From Arthrobacter sp. Soil782 (lineage in GTDB: Bacteria > Actinomycetota > Actinomycetes > Actinomycetales > Micrococcaceae): a DNA stretch of 64,000 nucleotides. Shown piece by piece: positions 7,319-15,669 of this stretch. The translations under genes were made by a program, and so were the position numbers. Under the pieces are notes generated by a model. That model searched no databases and was not told the DNA's origin. It worked only from the letters and a program-made list of their open reading frames with translations. Every line of letters begins with the position of its first letter. The first letter of the stretch is position 1. The DNA lies in NCBI RefSeq assembly GCF_001428435.1, contig NZ_LMSO01000001.1, positions 1,441,297 to 1,505,296 of the forward strand, in the 5' to 3' direction.

Positions 7319-7394
7319 TGGTGCGCGCGAAGGGATTCGAACCCCCAACCTTCTGATCCGTAGTCAGATGCTCTATCCGTTGAGCTACGCACGC
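7319..7394 (-). tRNA. tRNA-Arg (anticodon ACG)
   Basis: The acceptor arm GCGTGCG pairs with CGCGCGC, the anticodon stem TCTGA / TCAGA closes the loop CTACGGA (anticodon ACG), and the T-loop GGTTCGAATCC and encoded CCA are present. This is the usual substrate of TadA, encoded in the same window. Confidence 0.96.
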
Positions 7395-7509
7395 AGTCAA
7401 AGCCGTTGTGAATGACTTTTCCATGGCCGTTTGGCCGTAGATAACTTTACAGCCATTCGGAACCTAATGCTAATTGGCGAAAGTGTTCGATTACTACCGT
7501 GGAGTAGGT

Positions 7510-7537
7510 TAGACCGGTCTACGTGACGTTTATCACA
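7510..7537. promoter_or_regulatory. Two adjacent operator-like palindromes upstream of pckG
   Basis: A perfect 12-bp palindrome TAGACCGGTCTA (7510-7521) touches a CRP/GlxR-type site, CGTGACGTTTATCACA (7522-7537), which fits TGTGA-N6-TCACA except for the first base. Both are about 150-175 bp upstream of the pckG ATG. Catabolite-type control would suit a gluconeogenic gene. The rest of 7395-7685 shows no gene. Confidence 0.6.
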
Positions 7538-7685
7538 CTAAGCAGGGTGAGGAGTTAGGTGAAACCGCGTACTTGTGCGGATCGCCGCGTTCGCAGGGCC
7601 AACAGTACGCCTCCGACGGCGGAAATCCGCGCCGATACCGCCCCTAGCATCAATACACACCACCCACCCAACGAAGGGACGAGAC

Positions 7686-9545
7686 ATGGGCGATTCTGTG
7701 CGGCAGCCGTTGCTTGCTGACCGAGCGACTGAGCACGATGCAGTAATGGCTGCACCTACAACTCACCAGGAACTGCTGGCCTGGGTCGAGGAGACTGCCG
7801 CGCTGACGCAGCCGAACCGGGTGTATTGGGTCAACGGATCCGCTGAGGAGAACGCACAGCTCAGCGATGAGCTGGTCTCCGCAGGCACCTTCAAGCGCCT
7901 CAATCCCGAGCTCTTCCCCAACTCTTTCGCAGCGTTCTCCGACCCGGCCGATGTTGCCCGGGTCGAGGAGCAGACCTTCATCTGCTCGCAAAACGAGCGG
8001 GACGCCGGATTCACCAACAACTGGATGGACCCGGACAAGATGAAGGAGAAGCTGCGCGGCCTGTTCGCCGGCTCCATGCGCGGCAGGACCATGTATGTAA
8101 TCCCCTTCGTCATGGGCCACCTCGATGCGCAGAGCCCGAAGTTCGGCGTCGAGATCACGGACAGCGCCTATGTAGTGACCTCCATGCGCATCATGGCGAC
8201 CATCGGTGCCGACGTCTTGGACCGGCTGACCGAACTCAATGCCGAGTTTGTCCCGGCCCTTCATTCCGTAGGTGCGCCGCTGGAATCCGGGCAGCAGGAC
8301 GTCGCGTGGCCGTGCAACGAGGAAAAGTGGATTGTGCACTTCCCGGAGGAGCGCTCAATCTGGTCCTTCGGATCCGGTTACGGTGGAAACGCTTTGCTCG
8401 GCAAGAAGTGCTATGCCCTGCGCATTGCTTCGGTGATGGCCCGGGACGAGGGCTGGCTCGCTGAGCACATGCTCATCCTGAAGCTCACTTCTCCGGAGAA
8501 CAAGACGTACTACGTTTCCGCAGCCTTCCCGTCCGCTTGTGGCAAGACGAACCTCGCCCTGCTCGACCCGACCATTGAGGGCTGGAAAGTCGAGACGCTC
8601 GGAGATGACATCACGTGGATGCGTTTCGGGAAAGAGGGAGAACTGCGTGCCGTGAATCCGGAGACTGGCCTGTTCGGCGTGGCGCCGGGCACCGGTTGGG
8701 ACACGAATCCCAACGCCATGCGTGCCATCGCCAAGGGCAATTCCGTGTTCACCAATGTTGCATTGACTGACGACGGCGGTGTCTGGTGGGAGGGCATGAC
8801 CGAGGACGTGCCTGCACACCTGATGGACTGGCAGGGCAACGACTGGACGCCCTCCTCGGACAACCCGGCTGCCCATCCCAATGCCCGATTCTGCACGCCG
8901 ATCGACCAGATCGACATGCTTGCCGAAGAATTCAACGACCCTGAGGGCGTTGAACTGTCGGCGATTCTCTTCGGAGGTCGGCGAAAGACCACCGTCCCCC
9001 TCGTGACGCAGTCACGCGACTGGACCAACGGCATCTTCATGGGCTCCACCCTGTCCTCGGAGACCACGGCCGCCGCTGCCGGAGCGGTTGGCAGGGTGCG
9101 CCGCGATCCAATGGCGATGCTGCCCTTCATTGGTTACGACGCCGGTGATTACCTCAGCCACTGGCTGAAAGTCAGCGGCCAGGCAGACCAGACGCGATTG
9201 CCGAAGATCTTCCTCGTGAACTGGTTCCGCCGCACGGCGGACGGCGGCTTTGCGTGGCCGGGCTTCGGTGACAACTCACGGGTGCTCAAGTGGATCATCG
9301 AACGGCTCGAGGGCCAGGCCGATGCCGTTGAGACCCCGATCGGGTACGTGCCGGCGCCGGACGCGATCGATCTCACCGGCCTGGACCTCACCGCCGCTGA
9401 CGTTGAGCAGGCGGTCCGGGTGGATGCTGACGAGTGGGCTGCCGAGCTGGAGGGCATCGAGCAGTGGTACCAGCGGTTCGGGGAGTCATTGCCCTCGGCG
9501 CTTTCCGGGGAACTGCAGCGTTTGAAGGAGCGTTTCGCGGTCTAG
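7686..9545 (+). CDS. pckG: Phosphoenolpyruvate carboxykinase (GTP)
   Basis: The 619-residue enzyme interconverts oxaloacetate plus GTP with PEP, CO2 and GDP, the entry step of gluconeogenesis. The GTP-type kinase motif FPSACGKTN (about residues 282-290) is present, along with the substrate-binding [12 protein letters not shown] region and the metal-binding GDDITWMRF segment. The ATG at 7686 was chosen because GAAGGGACGAG precedes it and the length matches actinobacterial PckG. A downstream ATG at 7746 has no ribosome binding site. Paired operators at 7510-7537 suggest regulation. Confidence 0.96.
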   Translation: MGDSVRQPLLADRATEHDAVMAAPTTHQELLAWVEETAALTQPNRVYWVNGSAEENAQLSDELVSAGTFKRLNPELFPNSFAAFSDPADVARVEEQTFICSQNERDAGFTNNWMDPDKMKEKLRGLFAGSMRGRTMYVIPFVMGHLDAQSPKFGVEITDSAYVVTSMRIMATIGADVLDRLTELNAEFVPALHSVGAPLESGQQDVAWPCNEEKWIVHFPEERSIWSFGSGYGGNALLGKKCYALRIASVMARDEGWLAEHMLILKLTSPENKTYYVSAAFPSACGKTNLALLDPTIEGWKVETLGDDITWMRFGKEGELRAVNPETGLFGVAPGTGWDTNPNAMRAIAKGNSVFTNVALTDDGGVWWEGMTEDVPAHLMDWQGNDWTPSSDNPAAHPNARFCTPIDQIDMLAEEFNDPEGVELSAILFGGRRKTTVPLVTQSRDWTNGIFMGSTLSSETTAAAAGAVGRVRRDPMAMLPFIGYDAGDYLSHWLKVSGQADQTRLPKIFLVNWFRRTADGGFAWPGFGDNSRVLKWIIERLEGQADAVETPIGYVPAPDAIDLTGLDLTAADVEQAVRVDADEWAAELEGIEQWYQRFGESLPSALSGELQRLKERFAV

Positions 9546-9562
9546 CGGCGGGTAATACGCAA

Positions 9563-9604
9563 CAGCGTGGCCGGTTCTGCCCAGCGGCGGAGCCGGCCGC
9601 GCTG
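9563..9604. terminator. Hairpin between pckG and the phosphohexomutase gene
   Basis: CAGCG-GGCCGG pairs with CCGGCC-CGCTG around a GC-rich centre, between two convergent genes. There is no clear T-run. Confidence 0.5.
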
Positions 9605-9620
9605 CCTTGAAGATACTTCT

Positions 9621-11027
9621 CTACTGGCGGATCTGCTCGAGAACCGCAGTGGTGAGGCTTTCAAGGGTCTCAGGCTTCTCGGCTTCCGCGTTGAGCCTCA
9701 GGAACGGCTCCGTATTGGACGCCCGGAGGTTGAACCACCAGGAGCCGTCATCGGCAGTAAAGGTGAGGCCATCAACCTCGTCCACCGTGACGCCGTCGTT
9801 CTCGAATTCCTGCCGGACGCGCGCGGTCGCGGCGGCGACGTCGTCGAGCCGTGTGTTGATCTCGCCGGAGGCGAAGTAGGGCTCGTATTCACGGCCGAGC
9901 TCGGACAGCGGCTGACCCTGTTCACCGAGCGCGGCGAGCACGTGCATGGCCGCGAGCATTCCGGTGTCTGCGTTCCAGAACTCACGGAAGTAGTAGTGAG
10001 CCGAGTGTTCCCCGCCGAAGACCGCGCCCTCCTCGGCCATGACGGCCTTGATGAAGGAGTGGCCCACGCGCGTGCGCACCGGCCGGCCGCCCTCTGCGCG
10101 AACTAGTTCCGGCACGGCGCGTGAGGTGATCAGGTTGTGGATGATCACGGGTTCCTGCTCGCCGGCAGCCTGCGCACGGCGGATCTCCCTGCGCGCCACC
10201 ATGCCCGTGATTGCGCTGGGCGAAACCGGGTTGCCCTGCTCATCGATGACAAAGCACCGGTCCGCGTCCCCGTCGAAAGCGAGCCCGATGTCCGCGCCGT
10301 TACTGACCACTGCCTGCTGCAGGTCGCGGAGGTTTTCCGGCTCGAGGGGATTGGCGGGATGGTTGGGGAAGGTGCCGTCCAGCTCGAAGTAGAGCGGAAT
10401 GATCTCGAACGGCAAAGCGTCCAGATACTCGGCCCCAAGCACTGCCGGAGTAGTGAGCCCTGCCATGCCGTTACCTGCATCCACAACAACCTTCATTGGG
10501 CGGCTGTCCGAGAGATCCACCAGCGAACGCAGATACTCGGCGTAATCCTTCAGTACATCCCGTGAGGAAGTGGAGCCACGCCGCTCGCCTGCCGGAATGG
10601 TGCCTTCAGCAAGGTACTTCTCCGCCAGCTCCCGGATCTCCGCAAGGCCCGTCTCGGAGGACACCGGGACTGCGCCGGGGCGGGACATCTTCATGCCGTT
10701 GTACTGGGCGGGATTGTGACTGGCTGTGAAGGTGACGCCTGCGGCGTTGTACCTGCCGCTGGCGTAGTAGAGCTCATCAGTGGAGATCAGACCGAGGAAC
10801 ACCACATCTGCGCCGCGGGTGGTAGCGCCTTCCGCGAAGGCGTCGGAAAACTCCGGCGAGGAGGGGCGCATGTCGCCGCCAACCAGGACGGTTTCCCCGG
10901 ACAGCTTCAGCACATCAACGAAGGCGGCGCCCACTGCCCGGACGGACTCCGTGGTGATGGTCTCACCGACGATCCCTCGTACGTCATAGGCCTTGAACGA
11001 TGCGGACAGATCGATGGTTGTGTTCAC
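9621..11027 (-). CDS. Phosphomannomutase / phosphoglucomutase family phosphohexomutase
   Basis: The 468-residue protein has all four signature loops of the alpha-D-phosphohexomutases: the phosphoserine loop FTASHNPAQYNGMK, the metal loop AFDGDADRCF, the sugar-binding loop GGEHSAHYYF, and the phosphate-binding loop LRASNTEPFLRLN. Length and motifs fit ManB/PgmB-type enzymes that interconvert hexose 1- and 6-phosphates. The loops do not settle whether mannose or glucose is preferred. The start is a GTG at 11027 with TAGACT 7 nt upstream, which suggests a leaderless message. It is divergent from the RecQ-like gene. Confidence 0.92.
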   Translation of the reverse strand: MNTTIDLSASFKAYDVRGIVGETITTESVRAVGAAFVDVLKLSGETVLVGGDMRPSSPEFSDAFAEGATTRGADVVFLGLISTDELYYASGRYNAAGVTFTASHNPAQYNGMKMSRPGAVPVSSETGLAEIRELAEKYLAEGTIPAGERRGSTSSRDVLKDYAEYLRSLVDLSDSRPMKVVVDAGNGMAGLTTPAVLGAEYLDALPFEIIPLYFELDGTFPNHPANPLEPENLRDLQQAVVSNGADIGLAFDGDADRCFVIDEQGNPVSPSAITGMVARREIRRAQAAGEQEPVIIHNLITSRAVPELVRAEGGRPVRTRVGHSFIKAVMAEEGAVFGGEHSAHYYFREFWNADTGMLAAMHVLAALGEQGQPLSELGREYEPYFASGEINTRLDDVAAATARVRQEFENDGVTVDEVDGLTFTADDGSWWFNLRASNTEPFLRLNAEAEKPETLESLTTAVLEQIRQ

Positions 11028-11150
11028 GCTGGAAAGTCTAACCGCTTGGCTTCGGCCGTCCGGAGGCTGGGGAGTAATGGACGACGACGGTTGTCCACAC
11101 TGCGCCGAAGCCCGCCGAATGCGTCAGTACCAACTGCCATACTGGGGCGC

Positions 11151-13265
11151 ATGGCTGAAACAACCACCCTCCACCAGCAGGCGCTCGCGATTCTTCGATC
11201 ACTCGTGGGGCGCGAGGACGCCGCATTTCATGAGGGCCAGTTCGAGGCTATCGAGGCGCTGGTCAGTGGTGGGCGCCGGGCCCTGGTGGTGCAGCGCACC
11301 GGGTGGGGGAAATCCGCCGTGTACTTCGTTGCGAGCCTGCTGCTGCGCGCCACGGGTGCGGGACCCACCCTCATCGTGTCTCCGCTGCTCGCGCTGATGC
11401 GGGACCAGGTGGCTGCCGCCGAGCGGGCTGGTGTTCGGGCCGCTGCCATCAATTCGGCAAACCAAACCGAGTGGCAGGAAATCACCGCCCGGCTCGACGC
11501 GGACCAACTGGACGTGCTCCTGGTGTCCCCGGAGCGGCTGAATAACCCGGCCTTCCGCGAGAACCAGCTGCCGGAACTTATCCGTCGCACCGGGCTGCTG
11601 GTGATTGACGAGGCACACTGCATTTCCGACTGGGGGCATGATTTCCGGCCGGACTACCGGCGCCTCCGCGATCTCATCACCACGCTGCCGCAGGGTGTGC
11701 CCGTGCTTGCAACCACGGCCACCGCCAACTCCCGCGTGGTCAAGGACGTCGAAGATCAGCTCGGCACCGATGGAACTGCTGTCTACACACTGCGCGGAGA
11801 ACTTGCCCGTAAGTCGCTGCGGCTCGGTGTGCTGCGCCTTCCGAGCCCCCGCTCACGGCTCGCGTGGCTCCTGACCCACCTGAATGATCTGCCTGGAAGC
11901 GGGATTATCTACACCCTCACCGTCTCTGCAGCTGAAGACACTGCACGCCTCCTGCGCGAGAGCGGCCATTCCGTGCTGGCCTACACCGGCCGAACAGACC
12001 CGGCGGATCGAGAAGCGGCGGAGAAGGCACTCAAGAACAACGAGGTGAAGTCATTGATTGCCACGAGTGCCCTCGGCATGGGCTTCGACAAACCCGATCT
12101 CGGGTTCGTGGTGCACCTTGGCGCGCCGTCCTCTCCGGTCGCCTATTACCAGCAAGTGGGCCGCGCCGGCCGAGGAACCCCCAACGCGGATGTGCTGCTG
12201 CTTCCAGGAAATGAGGACCGCGAAATCTGGGAGTACTTCGCCACCTCGTCCATGCCCGCCGAGGACAAGGCGCAGCGGATCCTGGCGGAACTGGCAGGAG
12301 GAACGGTGCTCTCCACGCCGGCCCTCGAAGCCCGGGTGGACGTGCGGCGATCGCCGCTCGAGCTTCTCCTGAAGGTGCTTGACGTGGACGGTGCGGTGCA
12401 GAAGGTGACCGGAGGTTGGCAGGCCACCGGGAGGCCCTGGGAGTATGACCGCGAGCGGTATTCGCGCATTTCGGCAGCTCGTGTGCAAGAGCAGAACTCA
12501 ATGCTCGACTATGAAAATACCAGTGGCTGCCGGATGGAATTCCTCGCTGCCGCGCTCGATGATCCGCTGGCTGCGCCCTGCGGCCGCTGCGACAACTGTG
12601 CCGGGTCCTGGTTCTCGGACGAAGTGTCACACGACGCCTCGGAGAGTGCCGCCAGCGCGCTCGGCAGGGTCGGTGTCCTTCTGGAACCCAGGAGCCAATG
12701 GCCATCCGGGATGGACAAGCTCGGTGTCCCCGTCAAGGGCCGCGTCCCCGCGGACCAGCAGGTCTCCGCCGGACGTGCACTCGCACGCATGACTGACCTC
12801 GGCTGGGGGAACCGGGTAAGGGAACTCCTTGCGGACTCATCCGACGACGCCGCGCTGGACCCGGCAGCCGTGCAGGCCTGTGTGCGGGTGCTCGCAGAAT
12901 GGCAGTGGGACACCCGACCGGTGGCGGTGGTCAGCATGCCATCACGACGGCGCGCTCTGCTGATCCGTTCGCTCGCCGAAAGCCTGGCCGGCGTGGGCCG
13001 GATCCCTTACCTGGGGGCACTTCAACTGCCGCAGGGCTGGCCGAGCGGTAGCTCCGGCGGCAACAGTGCGTTCCGCCTCGCAGCGGTGTGGGAGAGGTTT
13101 GCGGTACCGGACGAAGGCCGTGCCTGGTTCGCGGCCAATCCCGGGCCGGTGCTGCTGGTCGATGATCTGGCGGACAGCCGGTGGAGCCTCACAGTCGCCG
13201 GAAGGGCACTGAGGCAGGCAGGCGCCCAGGAGGTGCTTCCCTTTGTCCTCGCACTGAAGGCCTAA
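11151..13265 (+). CDS. RecQ-like ATP-dependent DNA helicase with C-terminal phosphoribosyltransferase-like domain
   Basis: This 704-residue protein begins with a RecQ-type helicase: Walker A RTGWGKS (near residue 52), DEAHCISDWGHDFRPDYRRL (near 152), ATTATA, and motif VI QQVGRAGRG. The RecQ zinc site is present (CRMEF followed by CGRCDNC near residue 475). After it I see no clear HRDC; instead residues about 590-704 look like a type I phosphoribosyltransferase: PVAVVSMPSRRRALLIRSLAESL, then VLLVDDLADSRWSLTVAGRALR near the end. The PRPP loop is altered (VDD-x-ADSRWS for VDD-x-x-TTGxT), so nucleotide transfer is uncertain. CATACT 7 nt before the ATG supports leaderless expression. Confidence 0.88.
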   Translation: MAETTTLHQQALAILRSLVGREDAAFHEGQFEAIEALVSGGRRALVVQRTGWGKSAVYFVASLLLRATGAGPTLIVSPLLALMRDQVAAAERAGVRAAAINSANQTEWQEITARLDADQLDVLLVSPERLNNPAFRENQLPELIRRTGLLVIDEAHCISDWGHDFRPDYRRLRDLITTLPQGVPVLATTATANSRVVKDVEDQLGTDGTAVYTLRGELARKSLRLGVLRLPSPRSRLAWLLTHLNDLPGSGIIYTLTVSAAEDTARLLRESGHSVLAYTGRTDPADREAAEKALKNNEVKSLIATSALGMGFDKPDLGFVVHLGAPSSPVAYYQQVGRAGRGTPNADVLLLPGNEDREIWEYFATSSMPAEDKAQRILAELAGGTVLSTPALEARVDVRRSPLELLLKVLDVDGAVQKVTGGWQATGRPWEYDRERYSRISAARVQEQNSMLDYENTSGCRMEFLAAALDDPLAAPCGRCDNCAGSWFSDEVSHDASESAASALGRVGVLLEPRSQWPSGMDKLGVPVKGRVPADQQVSAGRALARMTDLGWGNRVRELLADSSDDAALDPAAVQACVRVLAEWQWDTRPVAVVSMPSRRRALLIRSLAESLAGVGRIPYLGALQLPQGWPSGSSGGNSAFRLAAVWERFAVPDEGRAWFAANPGPVLLVDDLADSRWSLTVAGRALRQAGAQEVLPFVLALKA

Positions 13266-13293
13266 CCGTTCAGCAGATACGTTCGTGTAAAGG

Positions 13294-13328
13294 AAAAGGC
13301 GCCCCGGTCCAGGACCGGGGCGCCTTTT
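13294..13328. terminator. Strong bidirectional rho-independent terminator
   Basis: AAAAGGCGCCCCGGTCC and its exact reverse complement flank a single base, giving a 17-bp arm with A/T-runs at both ends. It serves the RecQ-like gene and the leftward tRNA-Ser. Confidence 0.92.
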
Positions 13329-13335
13329 CGAAACG

Positions 13336-13423
13336 CGGAGACGGGGGGATTTGAACCCCCGGTAGGCTTTAGGCCCACACTTCATTAGCAGTGAAGCCCA
13401 TTCGGCCGCTCTGGCACGTCTCC
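13336..13423 (-). tRNA. tRNA-Ser (anticodon GCT)
   Basis: The acceptor stem GGAGACG is complementary to CGTCTCC at the 3' end. The anticodon stem CTTCA / TGAAG closes CTGCTAA (anticodon GCT), with a long variable arm. CCA is not encoded. It decodes AGC and AGU. Confidence 0.96.
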
Positions 13424-13488
13424 AGCAGCTATTACTAGCCACCCAAGACTACCCAGAACCTCAGGGCAAGAGCAAAATAACGCGGGCC

Positions 13489-15579
13489 CTACAGCTTGCC
13501 CGTCAGCGCTTTCCACACAAACTCGTGGGACATGGCGTGCATGCGCGCCGCCTGGCGGTTATCAGAGGCTCCGGCATGCCCGCCCTCGAGCGCCTCGTGG
13601 AACCAGACGTTCTTCACCCCGAGCGCCTTCATCCGGGCGGCCATCTTCCGTGCCTGCACCGGGCCCACCCGATCATCGCTCGTAGCGGTCCAGATCAGGG
13701 TCTTCGGGTACGCCGTCCCCTCCTGCAGCCGGTGATACGGCGAGAACGTCTGAACGTACTCCCACTGCTCCGGCTTGTCCGGATCGCCGTACTCGGCAAT
13801 CCACGAGTAGCCCGCGGAGAGTTTGGTGTACCGCTTCATGTCCAGCAGGGGGACACCACACGAGATGGCGCCGAAGAGGTGCGGGTATTTGGTGAGCATG
13901 TTGCCCACCAGCAACCCGCCGTTGCTCCTGCCCGTGCAGCCGAGCAGCTCCGGCCGGGTCACTCCGCGGTCCACCAGATCCTGGGCGATCGCGGCGAAAT
14001 CCTCGTAGGCCCGGTGCCGGTTGGCGTGCAGCGCCGCCTGGTGCCATGCTGGCCCATACTCGCCGCCGCCCCGGATATTGGCCAGCACGTACACACCGGA
14101 CCGGCCGTCCTCGGTCCGGCGCTCCAGCCAGCCGCGCCCGGTCACTCCGCTGTACGCGGGTGTCATGGCATGTTCAAATCCTCCGTAGCCGGAGAGCAGC
14201 GTAGGGTTGCCGCCGTCGAGCACCAGGTCCTTGGACGCCACCTGGAAGTAGGGAACCCGGGTGCCGTCACTCGATTGCGCGAAGTGCTGCGAGACGGTGA
14301 AGGAGGACTCATCAAAGTACGACGGAGACTCCTTCACTTCCGCGTGCGCTCCACCGATGGTGCCGCGCACCACCGTAGTGGGAGTGAGGAAGCCGGTGGC
14401 AACCAGCCAGTAGTCGTTACCGGCGTCGTCGTCCTCGTCATCGACCGCATACGCATCCACCGAGTGCAGGGGCGGGCAGGCATCCAGCAGTTCGGCCGTC
14501 CACGAATCGGCAGGGTTGAGCACGCGGATTTCCGAAGAAACATCCCTGAGCAGGTTGAGCAGGAGGTAGTCCCTCGTCCAGCTCCAGGACTGCAGGGCAG
14601 TGTGCGCATCCGGCTCGAAGACGGTTGTCAGTCCGCGGCGCCCGGCGAGGAAGTCCTCCAGAAGGACCGCCTGAAGCGAGCCTCCGCGGTATGTGACGCC
14701 GTCGAGTTCGAAATCGGTCCGTGGCCGCAGCAGCAGCCACTGGCGGTGCAGCGACACGTTGACGTCGTCGGGGACGTCGATGTGCACCCACTCCTCTTCG
14801 CGGCGCAGGTAGGTGCGGCTTGAGTAGAAGTCGATAATGTGGGCGGCGATATCGCGTTCGAAGCCCGGCGTCTGATCATGGGCCACTGCGGCCATCATCG
14901 AGTTCTCAGGGATCTCGAAGTAGAGCTGCGCAGCGTCCAGCGGTTCACCACGCCGAAGGGTGCGCACTGTGCGGGGGTAGGAGCTCGTGGTCATAGATCC
15001 CGGCCCGAAGTCCGTGCCGACATGCAGCGCATCCGGTCCGGCCCAGCTGATCCTGCTCTTTGCCACCGGGATATCGAAGCCGCCCTTCACGAAGGAGCGG
15101 TCGGCGAGGTCGTACTCGCGGTAGCGCTGCGCGTCCCCGCCGTCCGGTGAAAGGGCAATCAGGGCCCGCCGGTAGGGATCGCCGTTAGCCGGACGCAGGA
15201 ACATCGCGCCGCCCCAAACCCACTCCTGACCCTCCACAGCCGCCAGCTCATCGACGTCGAGAAGCGTGTCCCACTCCGGCGCATCGGTGAGGTAGCTGTC
15301 CCAGGTGGTCCGCCGCCAGAGCCCTTTCGGGTGTTCCTTGTCCCGCCAGAAGTTGTAGTAGTGCTCACCGCGCTTGGCGACCATCGGAATCCGGTCGGAG
15401 GAGTCAAGAACCTCGAGAAGGCGCTGTTCGTCTTCGAGGAAGGCGTCGTTGACCAGAACCTCCTCCGTCTCCGCGTTCTGGCCGCGCACCCACTGGAGGG
15501 GTTCTTCGCCGTAGATATCCTCAAGCCAGAGGAATTCGTCGTCGCTGGTAGGAATGGGTTCAGGCACGGTGGACGTCAT
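13489..15579 (-). CDS. Prolyl oligopeptidase family serine peptidase (S9A)
   Basis: The 696-residue protein has an N-terminal beta-propeller region and a C-terminal alpha/beta-hydrolase domain. The nucleophile is in GRSNGGLLVGN (Ser near residue 549), the acid in ATSDDRVGPVQARKM (near 634), and the His in LEGGHAGASDN (near 667). The opening DDEFLWLEDIYGEEPLQWVRGQN is typical of the S9A family. There is no signal peptide, so it probably acts in the cytosol on short proline-containing peptides. TAAGAT lies 6 nt before the ATG at 15579, so it appears leaderless. The UvrA paralogue diverges from it. Confidence 0.92.
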   Translation of the reverse strand: MTSTVPEPIPTSDDEFLWLEDIYGEEPLQWVRGQNAETEEVLVNDAFLEDEQRLLEVLDSSDRIPMVAKRGEHYYNFWRDKEHPKGLWRRTTWDSYLTDAPEWDTLLDVDELAAVEGQEWVWGGAMFLRPANGDPYRRALIALSPDGGDAQRYREYDLADRSFVKGGFDIPVAKSRISWAGPDALHVGTDFGPGSMTTSSYPRTVRTLRRGEPLDAAQLYFEIPENSMMAAVAHDQTPGFERDIAAHIIDFYSSRTYLRREEEWVHIDVPDDVNVSLHRQWLLLRPRTDFELDGVTYRGGSLQAVLLEDFLAGRRGLTTVFEPDAHTALQSWSWTRDYLLLNLLRDVSSEIRVLNPADSWTAELLDACPPLHSVDAYAVDDEDDDAGNDYWLVATGFLTPTTVVRGTIGGAHAEVKESPSYFDESSFTVSQHFAQSSDGTRVPYFQVASKDLVLDGGNPTLLSGYGGFEHAMTPAYSGVTGRGWLERRTEDGRSGVYVLANIRGGGEYGPAWHQAALHANRHRAYEDFAAIAQDLVDRGVTRPELLGCTGRSNGGLLVGNMLTKYPHLFGAISCGVPLLDMKRYTKLSAGYSWIAEYGDPDKPEQWEYVQTFSPYHRLQEGTAYPKTLIWTATSDDRVGPVQARKMAARMKALGVKNVWFHEALEGGHAGASDNRQAARMHAMSHEFVWKALTGKL

Positions 15580-15669
15580 ACCGTTATCTTAGGCAACTTG
15601 CCTCGTGTGTGCTCATTGCCTGATGAATAGGGTCTGCCCATCGCTTGCCTTACCTGATTGGATAGAGCC

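Noticed and set aside
7221..7424. Extension of the flavoprotein frame upstream of 7220
   Set aside because: It runs through tRNA-Arg and its terminator; the FAD motif begins directly after the ATG at 7220.
10716..11150. 145-residue N-terminal extension of the RecQ-like frame
   Set aside because: It lies antisense to the start of the phosphohexomutase gene and has no family features; the helicase starts normally at 11151.
13525..14823. Rightward frame of 432 codons
   Set aside because: Antisense to the prolyl oligopeptidase catalytic domain; a shadow frame.
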